Positions 1 to 7,239 of a stretch of 20,520 nucleotides of DNA are shown here, one piece after another. A program made the position numbers and the translations under genes. Positions within the stretch are counted from its first letter, which is position 1; each line of letters opens with the position of its first letter. The DNA is from Spirochaetaceae bacterium (GTDB taxonomy: Bacteria > Spirochaetota > Spirochaetia > DSM-27196 > SKKC01): positions 1-20,520 of the forward strand of contig PWGF01000247.1 in assembly GCA_003554375.1 (NCBI GenBank), given 5' to 3'. A model generated the notes under the pieces. The model made no database searches. It was not told the origin of the DNA and saw nothing but the letters and a program-made list of their open reading frames with translations.

Positions 1-1255
1 ATGCCCGGGTGAGGTCGCTAGTGAACGCGTAGGCGGCGAGACCGTATGGCGTCGAATTTGCCGCGGCGATTGCTTCCTCTTCGCTATCAAACGGGGCTAC
101 GACGGCAACCGGGGCAAAGGTCTCTTCCCGCATGCACACCGCATCCGCCGGAACGTCCGCAACGACGGTCGGCTTCAGGAACCATCCCGAGGTGCCGGAT
201 ACGCGTTCACCTCCGCAGAGGACCCGTGCGCCCCGGTCAACCGCGTCGCGGATGTGTTCCTCGGCGTGAGCGAGGGCTTCTTCGTTGACCATGGCGCCTA
301 CCTCTACGTCACTCTCCATACCGTACCCGACCTTCATCGATTTGACGCGATCGGTGAAGCGCTGGAGAAAGCGGTCGTAGATACTGCGTTCGACGTAGAC
401 TCGATTGGCGGCTATGCAGCTCTGGCCGGTATTGCGGAACTTGGCAATTGCAGTGCCTTCGACCGCATCGTCCAGCGCGGAGTCGCCGAACACCAGAACC
501 GGGGCATGGCCGCCGAGCTCTAAGCTTACCTTGGTCACCGTGTGAGCGCTCTGCTCGATGAGCTTCTTGCCCACTTCCGTGCTTCCGGTGAAGGTGAGCT
601 TTCGCACGAGCGGGTTGTCCATCAGCTCGCCGGCGATCTCGCGGGCCGGCCCTGTGAGCAGCTGGAATACGCCGGCGGGGAAACCGACGCGCTCGGCGCA
701 TTCCACAAGCTTCACGGCGCATACGGGCGTTTGGGAGGCTGGTCGCAGAATGACGGGGCACCCGGCAGCAAGGGCGGGCGCCGCTTTGCGGACGCTCAGC
801 ACGAGGGGAAAGTTCCAGGGTGCGATTGCCGCGACGACGCCTATCGGTTGGCGGAGAATGAGGTGGCGTTTGCCGTCGGCTTGGGGCGGCACGATCCGGC
901 CGTAGGCACGACGCGCCTCCTCGGCGAACCAGCGGAGATGATCGATCGTCATCCCGACCTCACCCCGTCCTTGGGGAAACGGCTTGCCGTTTTCACGCGT
1001 GATGTCCTCGGCGATTTCGTCCTGTCGAGCGCGTAGCTCATCGGTAAGCGCGAGCAGATAGTCAGCTCGTTGCATGGCGGTAAGGTTGCTCCACGTGGCG
1101 AAGGCACGGTGGGCTGCGTCGATTGCTTCCTTCGTCTCCGAGCGTCCGACCGCCGTCATCTGGGCGAACTGCTCGCCTGTTCCAGGATCCACCACCGCCG
1201 TCGAGCTGGATCCGGATCGCCAGGCTCCGTCGATATAGCAGGAATAGGTCTTCAT
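1..1255 (-). CDS. NAD(P)-dependent aldehyde dehydrogenase, succinate-semialdehyde type, C-terminus beyond window
   Basis: Oxidises an aldehyde to the acid in the cytoplasm. From the ATG at 1255 (AAGGAG 11 bases upstream) the frame stays open for 418 codons and runs off the window; family members are about 480 residues, so roughly 60 are missing. Seen: PWNFP at 146-150, TFTGSTEVG at 221-229, catalytic Glu246 in SLELGG, catalytic Cys280 in FRNTGQSC, and EETFAPV near 378. Arg156 and Arg274 align with the two arginines that hold the substrate carboxylate in succinate-semialdehyde dehydrogenase (human R213 and R334), so an anionic semialdehyde is likely. The coenzyme-ribose lysine of the usual KPA motif is Arg171 here. 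It is the second gene after the transaldolase, 104 bases downstream, probably one transcript. Succinate semialdehyde, glutarate semialdehyde or sulfolactaldehyde are all possible substrates; which one cannot be read from sequence. Confidence 0.93.
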   Translation of the reverse strand, partial: MKTYSCYIDGAWRSGSSSTAVVDPGTGEQFAQMTAVGRSETKEAIDAAHRAFATWSNLTAMQRADYLLALTDELRARQDEIAEDITRENGKPFPQGRGEVGMTIDHLRWFAEEARRAYGRIVPPQADGKRHLILRQPIGVVAAIAPWNFPLVLSVRKAAPALAAGCPVILRPASQTPVCAVKLVECAERVGFPAGVFQLLTGPAREIAGELMDNPLVRKLTFTGSTEVGKKLIEQSAHTVTKVSLELGGHAPVLVFGDSALDDAVEGTAIAKFRNTGQSCIAANRVYVERSIYDRFLQRFTDRVKSMKVGYGMESDVEVGAMVNEEALAHAEEHIRDAVDRGARVLCGGERVSGTSGWFLKPTVVADVPADAVCMREETFAPVAVVAPFDSEEEAIAAANSTPYGLAAYAFTSDLTRA

Positions 1256-1307
1256 AGGTCGATCTCCTTATTCGTCGTGGTCTACCGGAACATACAACCG
1301 CTGCCCG

Positions 1308-1335
1308 GGTAACGAGCTTCCGGTAACGAGCTTCC
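1308..1335. repeat. Perfect abutting 14-bp tandem duplication
   Basis: GGTAACGAGCTTCC occurs twice without spacer (1308-1321 and 1322-1335). It lies in the 104-base gap between the transaldolase and aldehyde dehydrogenase genes. No promoter or terminator was recognised around it; it looks like a recent slippage duplication. Confidence 0.85.
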
Positions 1336-1359
1336 AAGAGCGAGCCGCCGGAACGCAGC

Positions 1360-2004
1360 CTACTTTGGAACCTTCTTCCAGTCCTCCAGGAACGTCGCGA
1401 TGCCGCTGTCGGTGAGGGGGTGTTGATAACACTGGTCCAGGACCCCAAAGGCCATTGTACAGATATCTGCGCCGATGAGAGCCGCCTCGGTCACGTGCAT
1501 CGGGTGTCTCACTGCAGCAACGATAATCTCAGTCTCGAACCCGTAGTTGTCATAGATGGTTCTAATCTGTCGGACCAGATCCATGCCTTCGTGGCCGATT
1601 CCGTCTAGGCGGCCGACAAAGGGAGAGATGTAAGTAGCGCCTGCCTTTGCGGCCAGCAACGCCTGGAGCGGGGAGAAGGTTGTGGTGATGTTTGTTTTAA
1701 TCCCGGCTGCCGAAAGCCGCTTGGCAGCAATCAGACCTTCCTTCATAACCGGAATCTTCACCACCACATTGTCGGCAATCTTCGCAAGCTCTTCCGCTTC
1801 CCGTACGATCTCGTCAGCCTCCAAAGAGACGGTCTCGAGGCTCACCGGACCGTCGACCAACTTGCAGATCTCAGGATATAATTCGCTGGGTGAAGTGCCG
1901 GTTTTTGATACGTGCGTGGGGTTCGTCGTAACGCCATCCAGAATCCCGAGCCGCTTTGCTTCGGTAATCTCCGATATGTGCGCAGTGTCGAGAAAAATCT
2001 TCAT
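1360..2004 (-). CDS. TalC-type small transaldolase (fructose-6-phosphate aldolase/transaldolase family)
   Basis: A 214-residue class I aldolase, the usual length for the TalC/FSA family. Start is ATG 2004 with AAGGAG about 8 bases upstream; the longer upstream frame has no support. Schiff-base lysine is Lys83 in VVVKIPV. Two residues that separate transaldolases from true fructose-6-phosphate aldolase are Glu57 (Gln59 in E. coli FsaA) and Phe129 (Tyr131 in FsaA), so transaldolase chemistry (transfer of a dihydroxyacetone unit) is more likely than simple aldol cleavage. The phosphate-site arginine is kept (Arg132, FsaA Arg134), but the matching serine (FsaA Ser166) is Ala164, so the acceptor or donor head group may not be ordinary phosphate. 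It is first gene of the unit with the aldehyde dehydrogenase and has a promoter overlapped by the proposed ROK operator. The donor sugar is unknown. Confidence 0.92.
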   Translation of the reverse strand: MKIFLDTAHISEITEAKRLGILDGVTTNPTHVSKTGTSPSELYPEICKLVDGPVSLETVSLEADEIVREAEELAKIADNVVVKIPVMKEGLIAAKRLSAAGIKTNITTTFSPLQALLAAKAGATYISPFVGRLDGIGHEGMDLVRQIRTIYDNYGFETEIIVAAVRHPMHVTEAALIGADICTMAFGVLDQCYQHPLTDSGIATFLEDWKKVPK

Positions 2005-2049
2005 TGTCGCTCTCCTTGTGGTCCCCGTGGTTCCCCGGGCGGGGGTTGC

Positions 2050-2078
2050 TTGACAAATCGCCTCACGGGGCTTATTAA
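2050..2078 (+). promoter_or_regulatory. Sigma70-type promoter for the ROK regulator gene
   Basis: TTGACA at 2050-2055, 17-base spacer, TATTAA at 2073-2078. Transcription would start near 2085, inside the palindromic site at 2075-2097, giving a leader of about 108 bases before the GTG at 2193. Position and match are read from sequence; activity is inferred. Confidence 0.6.
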
Positions 2079-2097
2079 GTTTCTTATCGTAAGTAAA
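2075..2097. promoter_or_regulatory. Probable ROK-regulator operator between divergent promoters
   Basis: Read on the minus strand, this 23-base site matches the palindrome at 3445-3467 at 15 of 23 positions, with blocks TTACTT and AAGAAA at identical spacing (6 bases between them). It covers the -10 of the transaldolase promoter, and the end of the -10 plus the start site of the regulator promoter, so a bound protein would block both directions. That the ROK protein is the binder is inferred from position. Confidence 0.68.
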
Positions 2098-2114
2098 TAA
2101 ACGCCGATCGTCAA
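2086..2114 (-). promoter_or_regulatory. Sigma70-type promoter for the transaldolase / aldehyde dehydrogenase unit
   Basis: On the minus strand TTGACG (2114-2109), 17-base spacer, TACGAT (2091-2086). The start would fall near 2079, about 75 bases before the ATG at 2004. The -10 lies wholly inside the proposed operator. Confidence 0.58.
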
Positions 2115-2192
2115 GGGAGCGCCGAGGGAGCTGTGGTCCGGCGGATCGGCAGTTGAGGGTCGAGCATGAAGTCGTGAAGGAGAGGGCAGAAC

Positions 2193-3383
2193 GTGCACAA
2201 GCCATTGAGAAGCAACGATATGCGCGAGCGCAACGAGAAGCTCGTGCTCAATCTCATCCGCTCGGAAGGCCGTATTTCGCAGTCGCGGGTTGCGCACGAG
2301 ACGGGCCTGAAGCCACCGACGGTGTTCCGCATTTTTGCCGGGCTGGAGCAGCTTGGCTACATCCGGGAAGCGGACGGAGTCGCAGGGGAGCCGGAAGGGC
2401 GCGGAAGAAAGCCTAGCTACTACGAAGTCAACCCGGATGCGCTTTACGCCGTGGGAGTTGATTTCTGGGCCGGCTCCGCTGCGGCGGCGGTAGTCGATTT
2501 CGCCGGACGATTGGTCCAGCAGAACCTCATGTCGCTTGGGCGCCGGGTGCGAGCCGAGCAGGCTATGGGCAAGATCGAGCAGCTCGTAGAGCGGGTGCTG
2601 AAAGAGGGAGGCGTTCCCACGGACAAGCTTCTTGGGATCGGTGTCGGTGCTCCCGGGACCGTCGATATCGAGAAGGGCCAAGTGATTCAGTACCGGCGAA
2701 TAGCGGGGCTGGAGCAGTTCCCCGTGAGAGATCGTCTGGCGGCGAGGTTTGACGTGCCCGTTGCGGTTCACAACAACTGCGCGGTAATCGGGTTGAGCGA
2801 GTTCCGGTACGGATCGGCGGCCGGCGCTCAGTCGGTCCTGGTGCTGCTCATACGCTCCGGGGTCGGTGGTGCGTTTCTGCAGGACGGCCGGCTCTTTGTG
2901 AACCGAGGACGAACCGCGATTGAGATAGGGCATGCTCCGATCGGCGTGCCGGACGGAACAGACCCTCATGCTGAGCTTGAGTCGTATCTCTCTGAAGGAG
3001 CCTTGCTCGAGTACGCCGCACAGGCGGGGGTTTCTTCGTGGCGGGATCTAGATCACGGGTTGCAGCAGGAGGATCGGCGGGTCGAAGAAGCTCTGGAGCC
3101 GGCAGCGAAGGCGTTTCGGGTTGCGTTTGTCTCGCTCTCGGCGCTTTTCAATCCGGAGCGGATTCTGGTCGTCTCGCGCTCCGGAGGGGTAGCTCGGTTC
3201 CTCGCCCGGGCGGTAACCCGCTCGTCGGATTTGCTTTCGCGTACCCCCGTCTCGGTGCAACCGGACATCGTGGCTGCAGAATACGATCCGGTCCATTCGT
3301 GCCGGGGCGCTTGTGATCTGATCTTCGACCTCTTCTTTTCCGAGAGTCAGAATCTGGCCTCGCATATGCCGCAACGACAGTAG
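2193..3383 (+). CDS. ROK-family transcriptional regulator (NagC/XylR type)
   Basis: A 396-residue sugar-responsive DNA-binding protein. The GTG start at 2193 follows AAGGAGAGGG with good spacing; the next ATG is ten codons in. Residues about 12-62 form a winged helix-turn-helix (ISQSRVAHETGLKPPTVFRI as recognition region), followed by the linker GRKPSYYEVNP and a ROK fold (GIGVGAPGTVD, SGVGGAF). It is not a kinase: the N-terminal phosphate loop reads VDFWAGS instead of DxGxT, and the usual ENDANA stretch reads HNNCAV. The CxCGxxGC zinc motif after EIGH is missing; that segment reads GVPDGTDPHAELESYLS. Location between two operons, both with related palindromes, indicates a local regulator, probably a repressor released by a sugar or sugar phosphate, also controlling itself. 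Effector unknown. Confidence 0.93.
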   Translation: MHKPLRSNDMRERNEKLVLNLIRSEGRISQSRVAHETGLKPPTVFRIFAGLEQLGYIREADGVAGEPEGRGRKPSYYEVNPDALYAVGVDFWAGSAAAAVVDFAGRLVQQNLMSLGRRVRAEQAMGKIEQLVERVLKEGGVPTDKLLGIGVGAPGTVDIEKGQVIQYRRIAGLEQFPVRDRLAARFDVPVAVHNNCAVIGLSEFRYGSAAGAQSVLVLLIRSGVGGAFLQDGRLFVNRGRTAIEIGHAPIGVPDGTDPHAELESYLSEGALLEYAAQAGVSSWRDLDHGLQQEDRRVEEALEPAAKAFRVAFVSLSALFNPERILVVSRSGGVARFLARAVTRSSDLLSRTPVSVQPDIVAAEYDPVHSCRGACDLIFDLFFSESQNLASHMPQRQ

Positions 3384-3402
3384 CTTTTTTCCAGTAGTAC
3401 CA

Positions 3403-3430
3403 TTGACACACGAGCAGACTATGGTACACT
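3403..3430 (+). promoter_or_regulatory. Strong sigma70-type promoter for the sugar importer operon
   Basis: TTGACA at 3403-3408, 16-base spacer, TACACT at 3425-3430 with an extended -10 TGn (3422-3424). The start would be near 3437, eight bases before the operator arm. It starts 20 bases after the regulator stop codon, so the importer has its own transcript. Confidence 0.72.
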
Positions 3431-3444
3431 GGCCCCACAATTCA

Positions 3445-3467
3445 CTTACTTTCCGAAAGAAAGTAAG
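3445..3467. promoter_or_regulatory. Perfect palindromic operator in front of the binding-protein gene
   Basis: Arms CTTACTTTC (3445-3453) and GAAAGTAAG (3459-3467) are perfect 9-base inverted repeats around CGAAA. The site lies at about +9 to +31 of the predicted transcript, just before the ribosome site AAGGAGG (3470-3476). This position fits repression by roadblock. A related copy lies at 2075-2097. Binding by the upstream ROK protein is inferred. Confidence 0.78.
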
Positions 3468-3483
3468 CTAAGGAGGAAGTAAC

Positions 3484-4770
3484 ATGAGAAGGTCTATGCT
3501 TCTAACGGCCGTAGCTCTGGTGCTCGTCGTCCTGATGCCTGTCGCGCTTTTCGCGGCCGGTCAGGGTGAAGAAGAAGAGGCGGTCGGCGAGGTGGAGCTC
3601 GCGTATAACGAGGACGAAGGGTATACCGAGTTCCTCAGGGATATGCTTGACGACTATCCCTTTACCTCCCTCAACCCGCTCTCGGGGACGTCGGAAGACC
3701 AGCTGGATTACTACACCATCAGGTTTGCCGCGGGGGACAACCAGCCGGCTCTGGCGGAGATGGACATCGTGTGGCCGGCGACGTTCGCGGCGGCCGGCTG
3801 GGTGGCTCCGGTCGACGAATACGTATCCGAAGAGGACCTGGACCCGCTCATCGACGCCTATCGCGACGCGCTTACCATCGAAGGAGAACTCGTGGCGTTC
3901 CCGGCGCAGGCTGACGCGCTCGGATTCTACTACCGCACGGATCTTCTGGAAGAGTACGGCTACGACGGCCCGCCGGAGACCTGGCAGGAGATGATCGAAA
4001 TGGCCGATACCATCACGGAAGGGGAGGATGATCCGGATCTGCAAGGTTTCCTCTTCCAGGGCGCCAACATCGAGGGACTTCTTGCCAACTACCTGACGAT
4101 CCTCTGGGGTATGGGCGGCGACGTAGTCGACCAGGACGGAAACGTCATTATTAATGACGAGACCGGCGTAGAAGCGCTGCAGCTCATGGTGGACTTCATC
4201 TATGAGTACGGCGTCTCGGCGGAAGGAGTCACTACGGACGAAACCGATGACAGCCGCGTCGCCTTCCAGGACGGCCGTGGCGTATTCACTCTCAACTGGA
4301 TGTATGCATACAGCCTGTTCGACGGGGACGATTCTCCGATTCAAGGGGATTTCGCGCTTACTACTCCGCCGAGCTCTCCAGGCTACGATCCCGGCGTTGC
4401 GCTCGGTGGATGGCACTGGGCGGTGAACGCGAATGCTGCCGACCCGGAGGCTGCTATAGAGGTGGCTCAGCACTTGACCTCCTATGAGGTACAGAAAGAG
4501 CGGGTAATCCGGCAGACTGAGATTCCGACGCGCGAGGATGTCTATGAGGACGAAGAAGTGTTGGAGGCTCAGCCGTGGCTGGAAGAGTTCCTGCCCGTGG
4601 TTCAGCAAGGGCGCATGAGGCCGCTCAGCGATCAGTACAGCCAAGTCAGCGAGGCAATTCGGGACGAGCTTTCGAATGCGCTGGCGCAGATCAAGAGCCC
4701 GCAGGAAGCGCTCGACGACGCAGCTGCGCGGCTGGACGATCTGACCATCTTCCCTCCGCCTGAGCGCTAG
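3484..4770 (+). CDS. ABC transporter sugar-binding protein, family 1 (MalE-like)
   Basis: A 428-residue extracytoplasmic solute-binding protein that delivers a sugar to the two permeases downstream. ATG 3484 has a near-perfect AAGGAGG eight bases upstream. Residues 1-24 are a signal peptide (two arginines, hydrophobic core, cleavage near LFA/AG). There is no lipobox cysteine, so the product is probably soluble in the periplasm. The mature part shows family-1 hallmarks: DIVWPATFAAAGWVAPVDEY near 95-115, then FPAQADALGFYYRTDLLEEYG, GRGVFTLNW, and GGWHWAVNA. Ligand cannot be read from sequence. The mature chain is rich in Asp and Glu, including a run of four Glu right after the cleavage site, which suggests a saline habitat. 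It has its own promoter and operator, so it is probably the most strongly expressed and regulated gene of the locus. Confidence 0.93.
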   Translation: MRRSMLLTAVALVLVVLMPVALFAAGQGEEEEAVGEVELAYNEDEGYTEFLRDMLDDYPFTSLNPLSGTSEDQLDYYTIRFAAGDNQPALAEMDIVWPATFAAAGWVAPVDEYVSEEDLDPLIDAYRDALTIEGELVAFPAQADALGFYYRTDLLEEYGYDGPPETWQEMIEMADTITEGEDDPDLQGFLFQGANIEGLLANYLTILWGMGGDVVDQDGNVIINDETGVEALQLMVDFIYEYGVSAEGVTTDETDDSRVAFQDGRGVFTLNWMYAYSLFDGDDSPIQGDFALTTPPSSPGYDPGVALGGWHWAVNANAADPEAAIEVAQHLTSYEVQKERVIRQTEIPTREDVYEDEEVLEAQPWLEEFLPVVQQGRMRPLSDQYSQVSEAIRDELSNALAQIKSPQEALDDAAARLDDLTIFPPPER

Positions 4771-5088
4771 GGAAAGGCGTTGTGTAAAGAGACACGAAAG
4801 AAGGGCCTGCTTTGACCGCGTTGCGGAGAAGACAGGCCCCACTACTGGAGTCGAAGGCGAAGCGCAAGATGGCGCGGCGGGGCCTCGCCATCTTGCTCCG
4901 CTCTTCGGCCGGAAGGATCAGCCCCGGGATATGCAGGACCGGGGCGGCTGGTAGCTCCTATTTCCCGTGTACGCGGAAAGACTGGGAGCGCGAGGCCGTG
5001 TTTTCAAGGCTCAGGCCGTTCCGGTTGCGCGCCCCGTACCGCGTTCTCCGGCTGTGAGCAGAAGCCGGACCGAGAGAGTGTGAAGTCC
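4771..5088 (+). other. Structured 318-base gap between binding protein and first permease
   Basis: No convincing gene. It holds four inverted repeats in a row: GGGCCTG/CAGGCCC (4803-4809 and 4833-4839, with CCGC-GTT-GCGG nested inside), a perfect 11-bp pair GCAAGATGGCG (4864-4874) with its complement at 4886-4896, GCCCCGG/CCGGGGC (4921-4927 and 4939-4945), and TCCGGCT/AGCCGGA (5047-5053 and 5063-5069). None is followed by a T tract, so simple intrinsic termination is unlikely. They could protect or process the binding-protein mRNA and lower permease expression, as stem-loops do in other binding-protein operons. Confidence 0.75.
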
Positions 5089-6030
5089 ATGTCCGATACG
5101 CGAAAGACACATAGCACCGCAGTGTACGGCTACCAGAGCCGGGTTAGACGACTGTTGAGTGGAGACTTGACGGAGGGGGAGCTGGCGATCCTGCTGCTCC
5201 TGCCGGCAATTGTTCTCATATTTTCAATGGTTATCTATCCCGTCGGACGCTTGATCTGGTTAAGCGTGCACGAGTTTCGACTGACCGCCCCACACGATAC
5301 CCCCTTCGTGGGCTTGGGGAACTACATGGAAATGCTCCAAGACGACCGCTTCTGGAGCGCCATGCGCGTTACCGGCATTTACGGTGTCGGTACCATCGTG
5401 CTGCCTGCGGCCCTCGGGATGGTCCTGGCGCTCGTAGTAAACCGAGCGTTTCGTGGCCGGTGGCTCGCGCGGCTGGCGGTGATCCTTCCGTGGGCCATGC
5501 CCCATTCACTGTCCGCGCTCACGTGGTCGTGGCTCCTGGACACCTCCCAGGGCGTGGTGAACGACATGCTTCTCCGGGGCGGGCTTATCGAGTCGCGGAT
5601 TCACTGGCTGGGTGAGCCGGATCTGGCGATGTTTTCGCTCATCCTGGCCACTACGTGGAAGACGGCATCGTTCGTTGCACTGATACTCCTGGCCGGTCTG
5701 CAGTCGATTTCGGACGAGTTCTACGATTCTGCGGCGGTAGATGGTGCCGGGCCGTTTCAGCGTTTCTGGCGTATCACATTGCCTATGCTGCGACCGCACC
5801 TGCTAATCGCATTGATCTTCCGAACGATCGTTGCCATTCAGCTCTTTGACTTCCCGTACGCACTTACCAAGGGTGGGCCGGGGATTTCCACTCGACCGTT
5901 GAGTCTGTATGTCTATCGCGTCACTCTCGGTCACCTGAACTTCGGTTACGGGGCGGCATTGGCAATCGTTATGTCGTTGATAATTATTGTGCTTACAGTC
6001 ACCTATATGCGGGTGTTGCGCGAACGCTGA
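5089..6030 (+). CDS. ABC sugar permease, MalF/UgpA type
   Basis: An inner-membrane permease of 313 residues from ATG 5089. A GTG at 5080 in the same frame is possible but sits on top of the weak GAGAGAG ribosome site, so the ATG is preferred. Hydrophobic segments start at about residues 31-60 (the LAILLLLPAIVLIF stretch), then about 94-118, 127-150, 180-204, 236-256 and 287-306. The EAA loop that docks on the ATPase is at about 210-235 (EFYDSAAVDGAG, then ITLPMLRP). It pairs with the permease at 6189-7040. No ATPase gene accompanies it, so a shared MsmX/UgpC-type ATPase is expected elsewhere. The gaps on both sides are unusually long for this kind of operon. Confidence 0.92.
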   Translation: MSDTRKTHSTAVYGYQSRVRRLLSGDLTEGELAILLLLPAIVLIFSMVIYPVGRLIWLSVHEFRLTAPHDTPFVGLGNYMEMLQDDRFWSAMRVTGIYGVGTIVLPAALGMVLALVVNRAFRGRWLARLAVILPWAMPHSLSALTWSWLLDTSQGVVNDMLLRGGLIESRIHWLGEPDLAMFSLILATTWKTASFVALILLAGLQSISDEFYDSAAVDGAGPFQRFWRITLPMLRPHLLIALIFRTIVAIQLFDFPYALTKGGPGISTRPLSLYVYRVTLGHLNFGYGAALAIVMSLIIIVLTVTYMRVLRER

Positions 6031-6188
6031 GGGATCCGGGAGCTGTACAGTATGTATGGGAGAAGTCCGATGCAACGGGAGCGTGAACGGACTCCAGCAG
6101 CGCGAAAGCGAGGGTCGGCTTCCGCAGAGAGGATTGATCAGGATCAGAACGAGAGAACGACCAGCGGAGTTTGCGGAGGATGTGAACC
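6031..6188 (+). other. 158-base gap between permease genes with inverted repeat
   Basis: No gene seen. AGTCCG (6064-6069) and CGGACT (6088-6093) form a 6-bp inverted repeat. GGAGG at 6175-6179 is the ribosome site of the second permease. Confidence 0.5.
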
Positions 6189-7040
6189 GTGACGTATGAT
6201 TTGAGTCGGCAACTGAAGTCAAGAGTAAACAGCACCCTTCTGTATGTATTGGTGGCGGTCATCTGCATCTATTCGTTTTCCCCCATCATCTGGCTCATTT
6301 TGACGTCGTTGAAGGCGGACCCGCAGGTGCACGCCGTGCCGGTAGAGTACCTGCCGAGCCCGCCGACGTTAGAGCAGTACTTCGCGGTGTTCCGGCGCGC
6401 GCCGTTCCACCTGTTTATCTTCAACAGTGTCTTCATCTCGGCGGCGGCTACGGTAGTGTGCGTGGGCGTCGCGACGCTTGCGGCCTATCCACTGGCTCGC
6501 CTCCGGATCCGGGGGAAGAACGTTCTCTTGGTCGGATTCCTCTTGATATCCACCTTTCCCCTGATCTCGATGATGGTCCCTCTGTTCGAGATATTCCGCG
6601 AGCTCGGAATGCTGAATCAGCGGATCACCCTTATCTTGCCGTATGCGATCTTCTCTTTGCCGATCAGCATCTGGATCCTCACCGCCTTCTTCCGTGAGAT
6701 TCCGTCGGCACTGGAGGATTCGGCGCGCATCGACGGATGCTCGAGTTTGGGGGCGCTGGTACGCGTAGTATTTCCGCTCTCCGCACCGGGAGTGGCAACC
6801 GCTTCCATGATGGCGTTCATCAACTCATGGAACGAGTTCACTTTGGCGTTCTCGTTGATTACCGATCGGGTTCGTTTTACGTTGCCGGTCGGGATTACCC
6901 TCCTGCGCGATCAGTATGCGATGCCGTGGGGGCTCATCTCGGCTGGGATCTCGATTGCGATTATACCGCTGGTTTTCTTGATCGTTGTCTTCCAGAAGAC
7001 ACTTATTACCGGACTGACCAAGGGTGCGGTAAAGGGCTGA
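6189..7040 (+). CDS. ABC sugar permease, MalG/UgpE type
   Basis: A 283-residue inner-membrane permease. GTG start at 6189 with GGAGG nine bases upstream. Six hydrophobic segments can be seen, beginning with LLYVLVAVICIYSFSPIIW (17-35), then about 76-100, 112-134, 147-166, 198-212 and 248-270. The EAA loop lies at about 174-200 (ALEDSARIDGCSS, then VVFPLSAPG), typical of MalG-like subunits. NSWNEF near 212-217 is a family signature. It forms the membrane channel with the 5089-6030 product, fed by the binding protein at 3484-4770. The substrate is unknown, presumably a mono- or oligosaccharide, perhaps sulfated given the sulfatase downstream. Confidence 0.93.
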   Translation: MTYDLSRQLKSRVNSTLLYVLVAVICIYSFSPIIWLILTSLKADPQVHAVPVEYLPSPPTLEQYFAVFRRAPFHLFIFNSVFISAAATVVCVGVATLAAYPLARLRIRGKNVLLVGFLLISTFPLISMMVPLFEIFRELGMLNQRITLILPYAIFSLPISIWILTAFFREIPSALEDSARIDGCSSLGALVRVVFPLSAPGVATASMMAFINSWNEFTLAFSLITDRVRFTLPVGITLLRDQYAMPWGLISAGISIAIIPLVFLIVVFQKTLITGLTKGAVKG

Positions 7041-7239
7041 CGCAAGTGACGGGCGACGGGCTGAAGCAGATGTCCGGACCGTGGAACGGCAGCGCGCGGC
7101 CGGACTGTGCCCGCCAGGGGAAATGGAGAAGGCGTTCGCTGGTGGGCGAGGACCGCCCAACGCCGCGGGCTGCTCAAAGGCCGGCATCACCGTCGGGGTG
7201 TGGGAGCCGCACTGTGGGAAGGCAAGATACGGAGGTTTT

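Noticed and set aside
1360..2004. Naming the small aldolase fructose-6-phosphate aldolase (fsa)
   Set aside because: Glu57 and Phe129 replace the Gln and Tyr that define true FSA, pointing to a transaldolase.
2001..2969. 322-codon open frame on the minus strand
   Set aside because: Antisense to the ROK gene and its promoter region; no ribosome site and no recognisable domain.
3484..3555. Lipoprotein signal on the binding protein
   Set aside because: No cysteine at or near the cleavage site, so a lipobox is absent despite the lipoprotein-like context.
3502..4842. 446-codon open frame on the minus strand
   Set aside because: Lies antisense to the sugar-binding protein, which has a signal peptide, ribosome site, promoter and family motifs. 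The antisense product shows none.
4812..5057. 81-codon open frame in the gap between binding protein and permease
   Set aside because: TTG start without a proper ribosome site, Arg-rich product, and the DNA is explained better by a series of inverted repeats.
4803..5069. Rho-independent terminators
   Set aside because: The stems are strong, but none is followed by a T tract, and the downstream permease genes are clearly part of the same system.
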